Origin: Phycisphaeraceae bacterium | GTDB lineage: Bacteria > Planctomycetota > Phycisphaerae > Phycisphaerales > UBA1924 | Length of the DNA: 64,000 nucleotides | Direction of reading: 5' to 3' | Assembly: GCA_019636615.1 (NCBI GenBank) | Contig: JAHBXF010000001.1 | Coordinates: 1,054,001-1,118,000 of the forward strand | Part shown: positions 17,979-26,332 of the stretch, one piece after another | Layout: every line of letters starts with the position of its first letter | Numbering within the stretch: position 1 is the first letter of the stretch | Made by a program: the position numbers and the translations under genes | The notes under the pieces: generated by a model | The model's database searches: none | What the model saw: the letters and a program-made list of their open reading frames with translations, nothing else | Told to the model about the DNA's origin: nothing

Positions 17979-18815
17979 TCATCGTTGGCATTGTTGACAC
18001 CACACGGTGGTTCGCTGGGAGATCATGGCTGTTTCCAGGGTGGTGCCGCAGCGCAGGCAGGGGTGCCCGGCCCGCCCGTAGACCGCGTGCGCGGCCCCGG
18101 CGTTGCCGGTGCGGCCATCGGCGTCTCGATAGTCGCGCAGCGTCGTGCCGCCGGCCTCAACGGCCTCTGCGAGCAGGGTTCGCAGGGTCGCGGCCAGGGC
18201 GTGCCAGTTGTCCGGGGTGAGGGTGCGGCCCGAACGCTGGGGGGCCAGGCCCGCGCGGAAGAGGGCCTCATCGGCGTAGATGTTGCCCACGCCGGCCAGA
18301 AGGGCCTGATCGAGCAGGGCGGACTTGATCGGGCGTGCGCGTGCGCCCTCGTGCCGGTGCAGGTGTTCGCCGGTGATGGCGAGGGCGTCGGGGCCGATGT
18401 GGGCCCAGTGGGCATCGAGAAGGTCGGCCCGGGGGAAGGTCCAGAGGCCGCCGAAGCGGCGCGGGTCGCGGAAGAGGAGCCGGACGACCGTGCCCGAGGG
18501 GTGGGCCAGTTCCCATGATGCGTGGACGTGGGTGAGGCCGCCGGCGGGCGTGCGCGGGTTGACGAGGAGTTGGCCCGACATGCCAAGATGAATGCACAGC
18601 GTGCGACCGGAGGGCGTCATGATGGCCAGTTGCTTGCCCAGGCGACGGGTGGCGCTGATGCACTCGCCGGCGAGCAGGGCGCGAGAAGCGGGTGTGCCCG
18701 GCGCGGCGTGCGTGCAGATGTCCGGGCGGTGAAGGGCCGCGCTGGTGACGCGGGCGCCCAGGATGTGCGGCCCGAGTGAACGGCGCAGGTGTTCAACTTC
18801 GGGCAGTTCGGGCAT
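17979..18815 (-). CDS. mutM: Formamidopyrimidine-DNA glycosylase (Fpg/MutM)
   Basis: The 278-residue product starts MPELPEVE, with catalytic P2 and E3, and has the beta-elimination Lys in RRLGKQ (K61), the H2TH region with LLAGVGNIYADEALFRAGL, and a C-terminal four-Cys zinc finger CLRCG...CQQC. Fpg removes 8-oxoguanine and other oxidised purines and nicks the AP site during base-excision repair in the cytoplasm. Length matches the family (270-280). It is the last gene of a leftward run, 27 bases after tadA, so tatC-tadA-mutM may be one transcript. All key residues are present. Confidence 0.96.
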   Translation of the reverse strand: MPELPEVEHLRRSLGPHILGARVTSAALHRPDICTHAAPGTPASRALLAGECISATRRLGKQLAIMTPSGRTLCIHLGMSGQLLVNPRTPAGGLTHVHASWELAHPSGTVVRLLFRDPRRFGGLWTFPRADLLDAHWAHIGPDALAITGEHLHRHEGARARPIKSALLDQALLAGVGNIYADEALFRAGLAPQRSGRTLTPDNWHALAATLRTLLAEAVEAGGTTLRDYRDADGRTGNAGAAHAVYGRAGHPCLRCGTTLETAMISQRTTVWCQQCQR

Positions 18816-18842
18816 GCAGGAGGGAACGTAGGCGGGGGTGCT

Positions 18843-19385
18843 TCAGCGGGCGGTGCGGCGTGCTTTGAAGAAGTCTTTGAGCAGGGCGGCGCACTCGTCG
18901 GCCATGAGGCCCTGGATGGGGCGGGTGCGGTGGTTGAGGCGCGGGTCCTGGGTGAGGTTCATGAGCGAGCCGCAGGCGCCGGCTTTGGGGTCGAGCGCGC
19001 CGAAGACCAGGCGGCCCAGGCGCGCGTTGACGATGAGGCCGGCGCACATGGCGCAGGGTTCGAGGGTCACGACGAGGGTGCAGCCGTTGAGGCGCCAGTC
19101 ACCCAGAAGGCCCGCGGCATGGCGGATGGCGGTGAACTCGGCGTGGCCGGCGGGGTCTTTGTCGTGTTCGCGGGTGTTGGCGGCGTGTGAGAGGGGGCGG
19201 CCGGTGGCGGTTTCGTAGACGACCGCGCCGACAGGAACCTCGCCGCGCGTGGCGGCGGCGCGGGCGAGCGTGATGGCGTGGGCCATCATGGCGCGGTCGG
19301 TGGGGGTGGCGTGCTCGGGGCCGAGGTTGGCCAGGGGAGCGGGCCCGCCCATCAACCGGCGGAGGATGTCGAACGGGGAGGGCAT
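18843..19385 (-). CDS. tadA: tRNA-specific adenosine deaminase
   Basis: The 180-residue protein carries the cytidine/adenosine deaminase zinc motifs: HAE at 81-83 (H81 zinc ligand, E83 proton shuttle) and PCAMC at 110-114 (C111, C114). Additional TadA features include the N-terminal helix with MMAHAITLARAAATRGEVPVGAVV and the C-terminal basic helix LLKDFFKARR that contacts tRNA. It converts A34 to inosine in the anticodon of tRNA-Arg(ACG). The start at 19385 is chosen because the sequence further upstream is low-complexity Arg/Pro and overlaps tatC. It sits 17 bases after tatC and 27 before mutM. A related guanine deaminase is possible but the motif spacing favours TadA. Confidence 0.93.
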   Translation of the reverse strand: MPSPFDILRRLMGGPAPLANLGPEHATPTDRAMMAHAITLARAAATRGEVPVGAVVYETATGRPLSHAANTREHDKDPAGHAEFTAIRHAAGLLGDWRLNGCTLVVTLEPCAMCAGLIVNARLGRLVFGALDPKAGACGSLMNLTQDPRLNHRTRPIQGLMADECAALLKDFFKARRTAR

Positions 19386-19402
19386 GATGGGTGCGAAGGG
19401 GT

Positions 19403-20449
19403 TTATGCCGCGGCGTCGGGGGGTTCGCGTCCTGCCAGACCGGCGGCGACGCGGTGGGCGGGGAAGAGTCTCAGCAGGAGGCCGCCGAGTTCGTAGAGGG
19501 CGTAGAGAGGCACCCAGAGCATGATCATGGAGGTGACATCGCCTGGGGTGAGGAAGGCGGCGACCACCGCGCATCCGAAGAGAGAGTGGCGGCGGTATTT
19601 CGAGAGGAAGGCGTTGTCGATGAAGCCGGCCCAGCCGAGCAAGAGCACGACGACGGGGGTTTGAAAGGCAACCGAGAAGGCCAGCGAGAGGGAGAGGAGC
19701 AGGCTGAGGTATTCGCCCACGCGGTAATCCTGGCGGATGCCCGCGGGCTTGTGCAGCGGGATGGAGAGGACGGAAGGCTCGCGCACCGCGGGAGGGGTAT
19801 CGGCGCTGGGCGCGGGGTCTGTCGCGTCTGGCGTGAGGGCGGCATCAACGGCGATGCGCAGTTCGTGGCGTTCGATGTTGACCCACATCTGGCCCGAGAC
19901 CGGGTTGGCCGGGTCGGAGCGCAGCACGGGGAGGGAGGGGAGGGTGATGCCATCGGGGAGGGTGGCCACGTTGGGCTTGATGACGCCGATCTGCGAGCCA
20001 AAGCCGATGAAGAACATCAGCAGCAGGGGCATGACGACTTTGAAGAGAAAGATCAGCCCGCTCGTGGTGAGGAGGGTGGAGAGGGGCAGAAGGAAATAGA
20101 CGAAGCGTTTTTCGCGCGGGTAGAGGCCCGGGGAGATGAAGAGCCAGAGTTGCCACATGAGCCACGGACTGCCGACAATGACGGCGGCGATCAGGCTGAC
20201 TTTGACATAGGCCGAGAAGGTTTCGAGGGGCCCCACGGCCTGCGGCGCGGGGATCTGTCCGCTGGCCAGCAGGGCATCCTGCAAGGGGTATAAAAGAAAT
20301 CCCAGCAGCGACTGGCCGAAAACCAGCGAGACAACCAGGATGGGGATGAGGCCCAGGAAAGCCTGAATCAGGCGTGTACGCAGTTCCTCGAGGTGATCCC
20401 CCAGGGGCATGACCGAGGTCTGATCGGAGTTTGTACGCTGATCTTCCAT
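19403..20449 (-). CDS. tatC: Sec-independent (Tat) protein translocase subunit TatC, with enlarged periplasmic loop
   Basis: The 348-residue product opens with MPLGDHLEELRTRLI (after a short N-terminal tail), the conserved cytoplasmic signal-binding motif, and has six membrane segments: LIQAFLGLIPILVVSLVFG, SLIAAVIVGSPWLMWQLWLF, FLLPLSTLLTTSGLIFLFKV, YLSLLLSLSLAFSVAFQTPV and two more around RHSLFGCAVVAAFLTPGDVTS. TatC recognises twin-arginine signals and forms the folded-protein export channel with TatA. The family is normally about 250 residues; here about 100 extra residues lie in the second periplasmic loop, between helices 3 and 4 (from IGVIKPNVATLPDG to KPAGIRQDYRVGE). It is first in the tatC-tadA-mutM run; no tatA/tatB is adjacent. 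Confidence 0.95.
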   Translation of the reverse strand: MEDQRTNSDQTSVMPLGDHLEELRTRLIQAFLGLIPILVVSLVFGQSLLGFLLYPLQDALLASGQIPAPQAVGPLETFSAYVKVSLIAAVIVGSPWLMWQLWLFISPGLYPREKRFVYFLLPLSTLLTTSGLIFLFKVVMPLLLMFFIGFGSQIGVIKPNVATLPDGITLPSLPVLRSDPANPVSGQMWVNIERHELRIAVDAALTPDATDPAPSADTPPAVREPSVLSIPLHKPAGIRQDYRVGEYLSLLLSLSLAFSVAFQTPVVVLLLGWAGFIDNAFLSKYRRHSLFGCAVVAAFLTPGDVTSMIMLWVPLYALYELGGLLLRLFPAHRVAAGLAGREPPDAAA

Positions 20450-20581
20450 CGTGTTGGGGGCGTAAGAAGGAGGGGAGGATACGCCCCGGGGGGGCGGGGT
20501 TCGCGTGGGGGTGAGGAGCGGATGGGGTGACGGAAGCGCGCGGGCGCGGCATCTACGGCGGGCAACGACGGAGGCGCGCGG

Positions 20582-21253
20582 GTGGACACAGAGCAGTCGC
20601 GGCGAGAACCCGGGGGGATGGCGCAGGCCGCGCTGACGGCCGTGGCTTCTGGCGCGCCTCAAGGGGTGCCCGACCGCGACGAGATCGAGTTGTGGGCCAC
20701 GCGGGCGATGTCGGGAGAGCGTGGGGCGGTGGAAGAGGTGTGGCGGCTGAACAGGCGGTGGGTGGCGGCGATTCTGCTGGCCCACAAGCCGCGCTGGGCA
20801 GAGGTTGAAGACCTGCTGCAAGAGGTTGCGATTTCGCTGGTTCGCAAGGTTCACGAGGTTCGCGAGGCGAAGGCCTTTCGGCCGTGGCTGCGGACGGTGG
20901 CGGTGAATGTGGCGCTGGCGGCGGCGCGCAGCGGCAAGCGGCGGGCGGGGGAGTCTCGGCTGAACACGGGCGAAGGGCACGACGACGCGGTGATGGGCCA
21001 CCGGCGGGAAGACCTGCCGCCGCCGGAGATTCTCTCGGATTCTGAGCAGGGGAGCCGGCTGATGGCGCTGGCGATGGAGTTGCCCGATGGGTACCGCGAG
21101 CCGCTGCTGCTCAAGGCGGTGCAGGGGCTGAGTTATCGGGAGATCGGGGAAATTCTGGACCTGCCCGAGACGACCATCGAGACGCGGGTGGCCCGTGGGC
21201 GGCGGATGCTGCGGGACCTGGCCCATAAGAATGAGTTGACGGCGACGCCGTGA
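20582..21253 (+). CDS. ECF-type RNA polymerase sigma factor
   Basis: The 223-residue product has sigma region 2 (EDLLQEVAISLVRKVHEVREAKAF...WLRTVAVNVAL, about residues 82-118) and sigma region 4 (LPDGYREPLLLKAVQGLSYREIGEILDLPETTIETRVARGRRMLR, about 165-212), the layout of an extracytoplasmic-function sigma factor. It directs RNA polymerase to alternative promoters. The start is either GTG 20582 or ATG 20618; the longer form is given. The gene downstream (from 21401) encodes a single-span membrane protein that looks like its anti-sigma factor, followed by a PDZ protein, so the three likely form one envelope-stress-type operon. Confidence 0.88.
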   Translation: MDTEQSRREPGGMAQAALTAVASGAPQGVPDRDEIELWATRAMSGERGAVEEVWRLNRRWVAAILLAHKPRWAEVEDLLQEVAISLVRKVHEVREAKAFRPWLRTVAVNVALAAARSGKRRAGESRLNTGEGHDDAVMGHRREDLPPPEILSDSEQGSRLMALAMELPDGYREPLLLKAVQGLSYREIGEILDLPETTIETRVARGRRMLRDLAHKNELTATP

Positions 21254-21400
21254 GTGCGGTGGGCGGGAGTGATGGGTGACGGAAGTTGCGTGGGGCGGCA
21301 TCTGGACGTGTTGGGGCCGCGACACGCCCGAGCGGGCCGCATGGCGGGCCCGGTGGTGGAATATCGGGGTGATGACCGGATCGAGCGAAGGATGGGAACG

Positions 21401-22063
21401 ATGAACGAAGCGGAGCATGACATTCTCATCAGCCGGGTGGTTGATGGCGCGGCGAGCCGCGAAGACTGGGCCGCGCTGGAGCGGGCCGGGGCCAAAGAGC
21501 CCGCGCTGTGGCGTGACGTGGCGATGTCGCTGCGCGACCACGCCCGGCTGGGCCAGGCGGTGGCGGCGGCGACGGCGTGCGCCGAGCGGGTGCACGCGAC
21601 CGGGGCGGGCCACGGGCACGAGAGCATGCCGTTTTCGCACGCGGTGGTGATGTCGCGCACGCGGCGTGCCGCGGCGTGGGGCGGGTGGGCCGCGGCGGCG
21701 GCGATCGCGTTGGCGATGATGGGGCGCGGCACACTGCCGGCGGGCGGCGAAGGCGACGGGCCGATGGTGGCCGGGCTTTCGCAGTTCACCCCGGGGCAGT
21801 TGTGGTCTGCGTATGTGCAGAACGGCGTGGCCGAGGGTTCGGTCATCGCCGAAGTGCCCGACCGCGAAGTGGTGGACGTGGAACAACTGCCCGACGGCGG
21901 GGGGTTGATCGTGATCTATAAACGGGCCGTGATCGAGCGGGCGCGCGTCGAAAACCCGCAACTGATGCGCATGAGCGTGGACGAACTGGGCAGGCCCGTG
22001 CCCGTGCCTGTGGCGCCCACGCGCGACGAGAGTGTGCGCACGCCAAGCAAGCCGACGATCTGA
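21401..22063 (+). CDS. Probable anti-sigma factor, single membrane span
   Basis: The 220-residue product starts MNEAEHDILISRVVDGAASREDWAALERAG, the short helical N-terminal domain typical of anti-sigma factors that bind an adjacent ECF sigma factor (no HxxxCxxC zinc motif is visible). A single membrane segment, AAAWGGWAAAAAIALAMMG, separates it from an extracytoplasmic part with a conserved-looking strand region (SVIAEVPDREVVDVEQLPDGGG, IYKRAVIE). The ATG at 21401 has a GAAGGA site 9 bases upstream; an ATG at 21392 is also possible. It directly follows the sigma gene (148-bp gap) and precedes the PDZ gene, which could take part in sensing. Confidence 0.72.
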   Translation: MNEAEHDILISRVVDGAASREDWAALERAGAKEPALWRDVAMSLRDHARLGQAVAAATACAERVHATGAGHGHESMPFSHAVVMSRTRRAAAWGGWAAAAAIALAMMGRGTLPAGGEGDGPMVAGLSQFTPGQLWSAYVQNGVAEGSVIAEVPDREVVDVEQLPDGGGLIVIYKRAVIERARVENPQLMRMSVDELGRPVPVPVAPTRDESVRTPSKPTI

Positions 22064-22224
22064 GCGCCGGCGCGGATTCCATGACGGACGCGCCGGGCTC
22101 GGCGCATCACGGCGCTGAACCGATGAAACATGGTCGCGATGGTCGCGGCCTGCGAGATGTGGTGGGGGTGATCTGGCCCACGGCCGAGACAACATGGCCG
22201 GCTTTGATGATGGGGGATCGCACG

Positions 22225-23463
22225 ATGAACAGCACAACGAACATGACGAACAGCAACCTGGCATCTCTGGCGCTGCGGGGCGTTGCCGCGGCCTTCCTCC
22301 TGGCTTGCGGCGCGCCCGCGGCACTCGGCCAGCAGGCCGAACTGGAAGGCAGTTTCGACCAGCCTCTTTCGGCGCGGGCACGCGCCGGCGGGCAGGGCGC
22401 GGCCCCGTCGCAACCGGCGGTGACCAGCCGCAGCACCATGACCTTTTCGGACGGCACAAACACCTACACCGTGCGCATCGAGGGGGACAAAACCACGGCG
22501 GAAGTGAACGGCAAGGCCGTGCCCGGCGACCGCGTGCGCGAGCGGCGCGGCGAGGTTGAGATTCTCGACGAACAGGGGGGCGTGCTGCACACGTTCACCC
22601 GGCCGATGACGCGCGCGGCCGCGCCTCGCGTTCAGGCCTGGGGCGGGCGGATTGTTCCGGCGGTGCCGGCGGTCCCCGCGGTGCCGGGCTTTGAGGCGAT
22701 GGCGCCCCCGCCGGTGATGCTGGGGATGCTGATGAATGATGCGCCGGACGAAGAGGGCATTGTGGTCGAGGCGGTCTTTGAGGGGCTGCCCGCGGCGGAG
22801 GCGGGCCTGAAGGCCGGGGACATCATCGTGAGCCTCGACGGCAAGGCGCTCGCGGCATCATCCGAGGTGCGCAGCACCCTGATGAAGCGCAATCCCGGCG
22901 ACAAGATCGAGGCCGTGCTCCGGCGCGACGGCCAGGAGGTTCGCGCGACCATCACGCTGCAGGCCTATGACCAGGAGCGCATGAACGCGGCCCGCGAGAA
23001 GGCCCAGCCCAACGCGGCGGCGCGGTTCTTCCGCGGCGGCGAGGGGGGCGGCGCCGATTGGAACATGCTGGGCGGCCAAATCGACGAGCGGGTGCGCAAG
23101 GCGATGGAAGAAGCCATCGCCGCGCTGAATGAGAAGGATGCGCTCTTGGGCAACGACCAGCGCGCGCGCCTGAGCGAGAAACTCGAGAAGGCGCTCAAAG
23201 ACGCCGAGCGTGTGCACGGCATGGCTCTGAACCGCTGGCGTGCCGCGGAAGGGCCCGAGGGCGGGCGTGTGATCATCGGCGATGGCGGCGGGCGTGTGTT
23301 CACGCTGCCACCGGCGGCCCCCATGGCCCCGGCGAGCCCGATGTCTCCGGCGCAGAGCGACCAGTTGAACCAGCGTCTCGACCGGCTGATGGACTATTTC
23401 GATCGGCTCAACGAGCGTCTCGACCGGCTCGAAAAAAGACTCGACGAGGGCAAGCAACCCTGA
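22225..23463 (+). CDS. Secreted PDZ-domain protein
   Basis: The 412-residue protein has a signal peptide (MNSTTNMTNSNLASLALRG...ACGAPAALGQQ, cleavage near residue 37). A PDZ domain lies at about residues 175-255, with the carboxylate-binding region and the characteristic GLKAGDIIVSLDGKALAASSEV and GDKIEAVLRRDGQE. The C-terminal third is a helical, charged region ending in a predicted coiled coil (DQLNQRLDRLMDYFDRLNER...). No protease domain is present, so it is not HtrA; the PDZ domain probably binds protein C-termini in the periplasm. The start is supported by the signal peptide and a GGGGGA site. It is third in the sigma/anti-sigma operon, which suggests a regulatory or chaperone-like role in the envelope. 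Confidence 0.82.
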   Translation: MNSTTNMTNSNLASLALRGVAAAFLLACGAPAALGQQAELEGSFDQPLSARARAGGQGAAPSQPAVTSRSTMTFSDGTNTYTVRIEGDKTTAEVNGKAVPGDRVRERRGEVEILDEQGGVLHTFTRPMTRAAAPRVQAWGGRIVPAVPAVPAVPGFEAMAPPPVMLGMLMNDAPDEEGIVVEAVFEGLPAAEAGLKAGDIIVSLDGKALAASSEVRSTLMKRNPGDKIEAVLRRDGQEVRATITLQAYDQERMNAAREKAQPNAAARFFRGGEGGGADWNMLGGQIDERVRKAMEEAIAALNEKDALLGNDQRARLSEKLEKALKDAERVHGMALNRWRAAEGPEGGRVIIGDGGGRVFTLPPAAPMAPASPMSPAQSDQLNQRLDRLMDYFDRLNERLDRLEKRLDEGKQP

Positions 23464-24144
23464 GGCCCGCCCGCCGGTATACCCCTGCGGGGGCCGGCCG
23501 GCGCGGGTTCACCGAAAGCGTGCCCGCCGCGCGATGACAACGGCGGGCGTGTGTTGACCGCGACGGGGCAGCAAGGCGTGCCCGCGGCGCACACGAAGGA
23601 GATGTTCATCTCGATCAGGTCCTTTCAAGGGCACGATCGCTTCCGTTTGGGCGGGCCGCACTACCACCCCGGTGCGGCTCGTCCTTTTTTTTGTGCTGCG
23701 ATGGCGAACGCGCCCATGAGCGCCGCTGTTCTGGGCGGCGATGAATCACAGAACGTCTCACACTCAACCCGGGCTCATCGATCTCGCGAGCGCGGCGTTG
23801 GTGAACGCGATGTCGTGCGCACGTGGTGTGTGAATGGACATCACGGGTCACGCGGCGCGAGTGCGGACCGCGCGTCGTCGCGGGGCGTGCGCGGCACAAG
23901 GCCCGGTGCAACCGGCCGGGGCAAGGGGTGAGGCGAGCGAGCGCGCCGAAGTTGCCCAGTGTGACAGCGTCGGCGCACCGCCCGGCGTTATCGGAGGCTG
24001 CGGGACACAAAGAGGATGAAAAGAGGATTGGCGCGTCGGGGATCCGGTGGTATCATCGGGTTCTTCTTTCCACGGCGCGCGGCGGCGCACCCGAGGGCGA
24101 GAGATGTGCGGCCGCGGACGGATCAATACACGAGGGAGATCGAG
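23464..24144. other. 681-bp gene-free region with a terminator
   Basis: Contains a hairpin around 23473-23497 (CCCC-TGC-GGGG core) and a clear terminator at 23655-23692. A GAAGGAG site followed by ATG at 23599-23601 opens a reading frame that runs through the terminator and has no protein-like composition, so it is not called. The right half leads to the sulfatase gene. Nothing else is recognisable. Confidence 0.55.
23655..23692 (+). terminator. Rho-independent terminator of the sigma/PDZ operon
   Basis: GCCGCAC...GTGCGGC, a 7-bp perfect stem with a 10-base loop, followed by TCGTCC and eight T residues. It lies 192 bases past the PDZ gene stop; a small transcript of its own is also possible. 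Confidence 0.75.
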
Positions 24145-26328
24145 ATGTACCAGGGGTTGAAGCGTCTGTTCGCGTGCGCGAGCGTGGTGACGGCGTGGTG
24201 TGCGGCGGTCGCGGCGCAGCCGGGCGGCGGCCCGCCGCAGGCGCGGCCGAACATCCTGTTTGTCATTCTCGACGATGTGGGCATCGACCAGTTCGCGATT
24301 TTCAACCCTCTCGCGGAGGACGGGGTGCAGGCTCCGACGCTGGAAGCGGTCGCGGCCGCGGGAGTGAAGTTCACGAACTTTCACGTGATGCCCGAGTGCT
24401 CGCCCTCGCGCGTGTCGTTCTTCACCGGGCGCTATCCGCTGCGCACGGGCGTGACGGCGGCGATTCTTGAACTCGACCAGCCCAACGCGCAGATCTCGGC
24501 CTATGAGACGACCACGCCGATGGTGCTTCGCCGGGCGCAGTACCGCAGCGCACTGATCGGCAAGTATCACCTGGGCGGGCCTTCGAACAACCCACTGGGG
24601 TACAGCGCCCCCGCGGGCATGGGCTGGGACTTCTTCGACGGCACGCTGGTGGGCGCACCGCCGCCGATGGACCCGACGCTGGGCGGTCAATACACCGAAG
24701 ACCGAACTACCTACGGCTGGGGCTTCCCGATCGGGAACGAACTGGGCGTGGGCTGGTTCCTCAACGCCGACGGCAGCATCCGCTGCGACGACAACGGCGG
24801 GGCGGGGTATACGGGCAATCAAGTAGTGACGCTCGGGGGTATCCCGGCGTTGAATGCCGCGGGCGAGTTCGCGGCGTCGTGCGCCGAGGCGATATCGTCC
24901 GGGCGTCAGGTGGTGTTCGGGGAGGGGCTCGACGGATATAACGGGTATTACAGTTGGCCCCACACCATCAACGACGGGAACCGGGTGTACCGCGACACCA
25001 CGCGCGGCTACGCCACGAGCGTGCAGACCGACGCGGCCATCTCGTGGATCAGGGGGCAGCCGAGCCGTCCGAACCGCCCGTGGATGTGCACCGTGAGTTA
25101 CAGCGCGATCCACACCCCGTACCAGCCGCCGCCGGAACACCTCTACCCCGAGGGGTTTGTGTGGCCCGAGGGTGTGCCGCAGGACGACCCGCAGGATCCC
25201 GACGCGATCCGCGTCGTCAGCGACCTCATGCTCTACGCGATCGATAAGGAGCTGGGCCGCCTGCTGGTGAACATCGGCATGGCGAAATACGGGCCCGACG
25301 GCGGGATCGTCTACGACCCGAGGGCCAGCAACACGATGTTGATCATCGTGGGCGACAACGGAACGTATATTCAGAGTGTCAAGCGGCCCTACAACCAACT
25401 GCGCGCCAAGGCGACGCCGTATCAGACGGGCGTGCTCGCGCCGATGGTGGTGGCCGGGCCGCTGGTGAAAACGCCCGGGCGCGAGGTTCACCACCTTGTG
25501 GACAGCGTGGACCTCTTCCAGCTCTTCGGCGAGATCGCGGGTGTGGATGTTCGGCGCGAAGTGCCGGGCTCCCGCGTGCTCGACAGCCGCCCGGTGCTGG
25601 GGTATCTCACCAACCCGTCGCAGGGGAGCATGCGCGAGTTCAGTTACGGCGAGACGGGCCCCGGGCTCAAGTCGATCTACGACCGGGCGTGGCCCGGCGT
25701 GGTCGAGTTGCAGGTCGGCCCGATCCTGGTGAGCGTGTGCATCGACACGCTCTTGAGCAACCAGCAGGTCGCGGACCTGGAGGGGGCCACGTGGTACGGC
25801 CCCGGCACTCCGCTGCAACTGGATAGTTGCTGCGAGGTGCGCGACGTGGTGTATAACGGGGACGCGAGCCAGTTGATGATTCTGCCCGCGAGAACATGGA
25901 GCCTGCGCAACGACCGCTACAAAATCGTCAAGTTCCTGCGGCCCCAGTGCGATTCGGGCCTGGGAGAATACGAGTTTTACGACCTTACGCCAACGCCGCA
26001 CAACCCCCTCAACCCGCTGGGCCTCGACAACGGGCCCTCGCAACTTCTCGACAACGGCAACATCCCCGCGTGGTGGAACTGCGATACACCGGGGATCGGC
26101 TGCGACAGGCTGACGAACTACAACAGCCTGCGTGCCGCGCTCGATGCGCTCTTCGCCTCTGAGCCGCGTGTCGAAGGCGACGGCAACCTCGACAAGCGTG
26201 TGACCGGGGAAGACGTGGGCGGCGTGCGTCGCTATTGGGGCCAGCCGAGTTGGTTTGACTTCAACAACGACGGGACCACCGACCAGCAAGACATGGACAT
26301 CGTGCTCAGAAACCTCCGAGGCCGCTGA
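24145..26328 (+). CDS. Secreted sulfatase with C-terminal dockerin
   Basis: The 727-residue product has a signal peptide (MYQGLKRLFACASVVTAWCAAVAAQ) then PNILFVILDDVGIDQ, the metal-binding N-terminal strand of sulfatases. The formylglycine motif C-x-P-x-R is C85-S-P-S-R89, inside ECSPSRVSFFTGRYPLRTG. Later metal-site elements appear in IIVGDNGTY and SAIHTPYQPP. The enzyme would hydrolyse sulfate esters, probably of algal polysaccharides, in the periplasm or outside. The last ~55 residues (GDGNLDKRVTGEDVGG...DFNNDGTTDQQDMD) are a dockerin-like double EF-hand that may anchor it to the cell surface. ATG 24145 has a GAGGGAG site. The maturation enzyme follows four bases later, which supports function. 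The exact substrate cannot be told. Confidence 0.92.
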   Translation: MYQGLKRLFACASVVTAWCAAVAAQPGGGPPQARPNILFVILDDVGIDQFAIFNPLAEDGVQAPTLEAVAAAGVKFTNFHVMPECSPSRVSFFTGRYPLRTGVTAAILELDQPNAQISAYETTTPMVLRRAQYRSALIGKYHLGGPSNNPLGYSAPAGMGWDFFDGTLVGAPPPMDPTLGGQYTEDRTTYGWGFPIGNELGVGWFLNADGSIRCDDNGGAGYTGNQVVTLGGIPALNAAGEFAASCAEAISSGRQVVFGEGLDGYNGYYSWPHTINDGNRVYRDTTRGYATSVQTDAAISWIRGQPSRPNRPWMCTVSYSAIHTPYQPPPEHLYPEGFVWPEGVPQDDPQDPDAIRVVSDLMLYAIDKELGRLLVNIGMAKYGPDGGIVYDPRASNTMLIIVGDNGTYIQSVKRPYNQLRAKATPYQTGVLAPMVVAGPLVKTPGREVHHLVDSVDLFQLFGEIAGVDVRREVPGSRVLDSRPVLGYLTNPSQGSMREFSYGETGPGLKSIYDRAWPGVVELQVGPILVSVCIDTLLSNQQVADLEGATWYGPGTPLQLDSCCEVRDVVYNGDASQLMILPARTWSLRNDRYKIVKFLRPQCDSGLGEYEFYDLTPTPHNPLNPLGLDNGPSQLLDNGNIPAWWNCDTPGIGCDRLTNYNSLRAALDALFASEPRVEGDGNLDKRVTGEDVGGVRRYWGQPSWFDFNNDGTTDQQDMDIVLRNLRGR

Positions 26329-26332
26329 GCGA

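Noticed and set aside
23599-23931. A reading frame starting after a GAAGGAG site
   Set aside because: It runs through a strong terminator, its composition is not protein-like, and no domain is visible.
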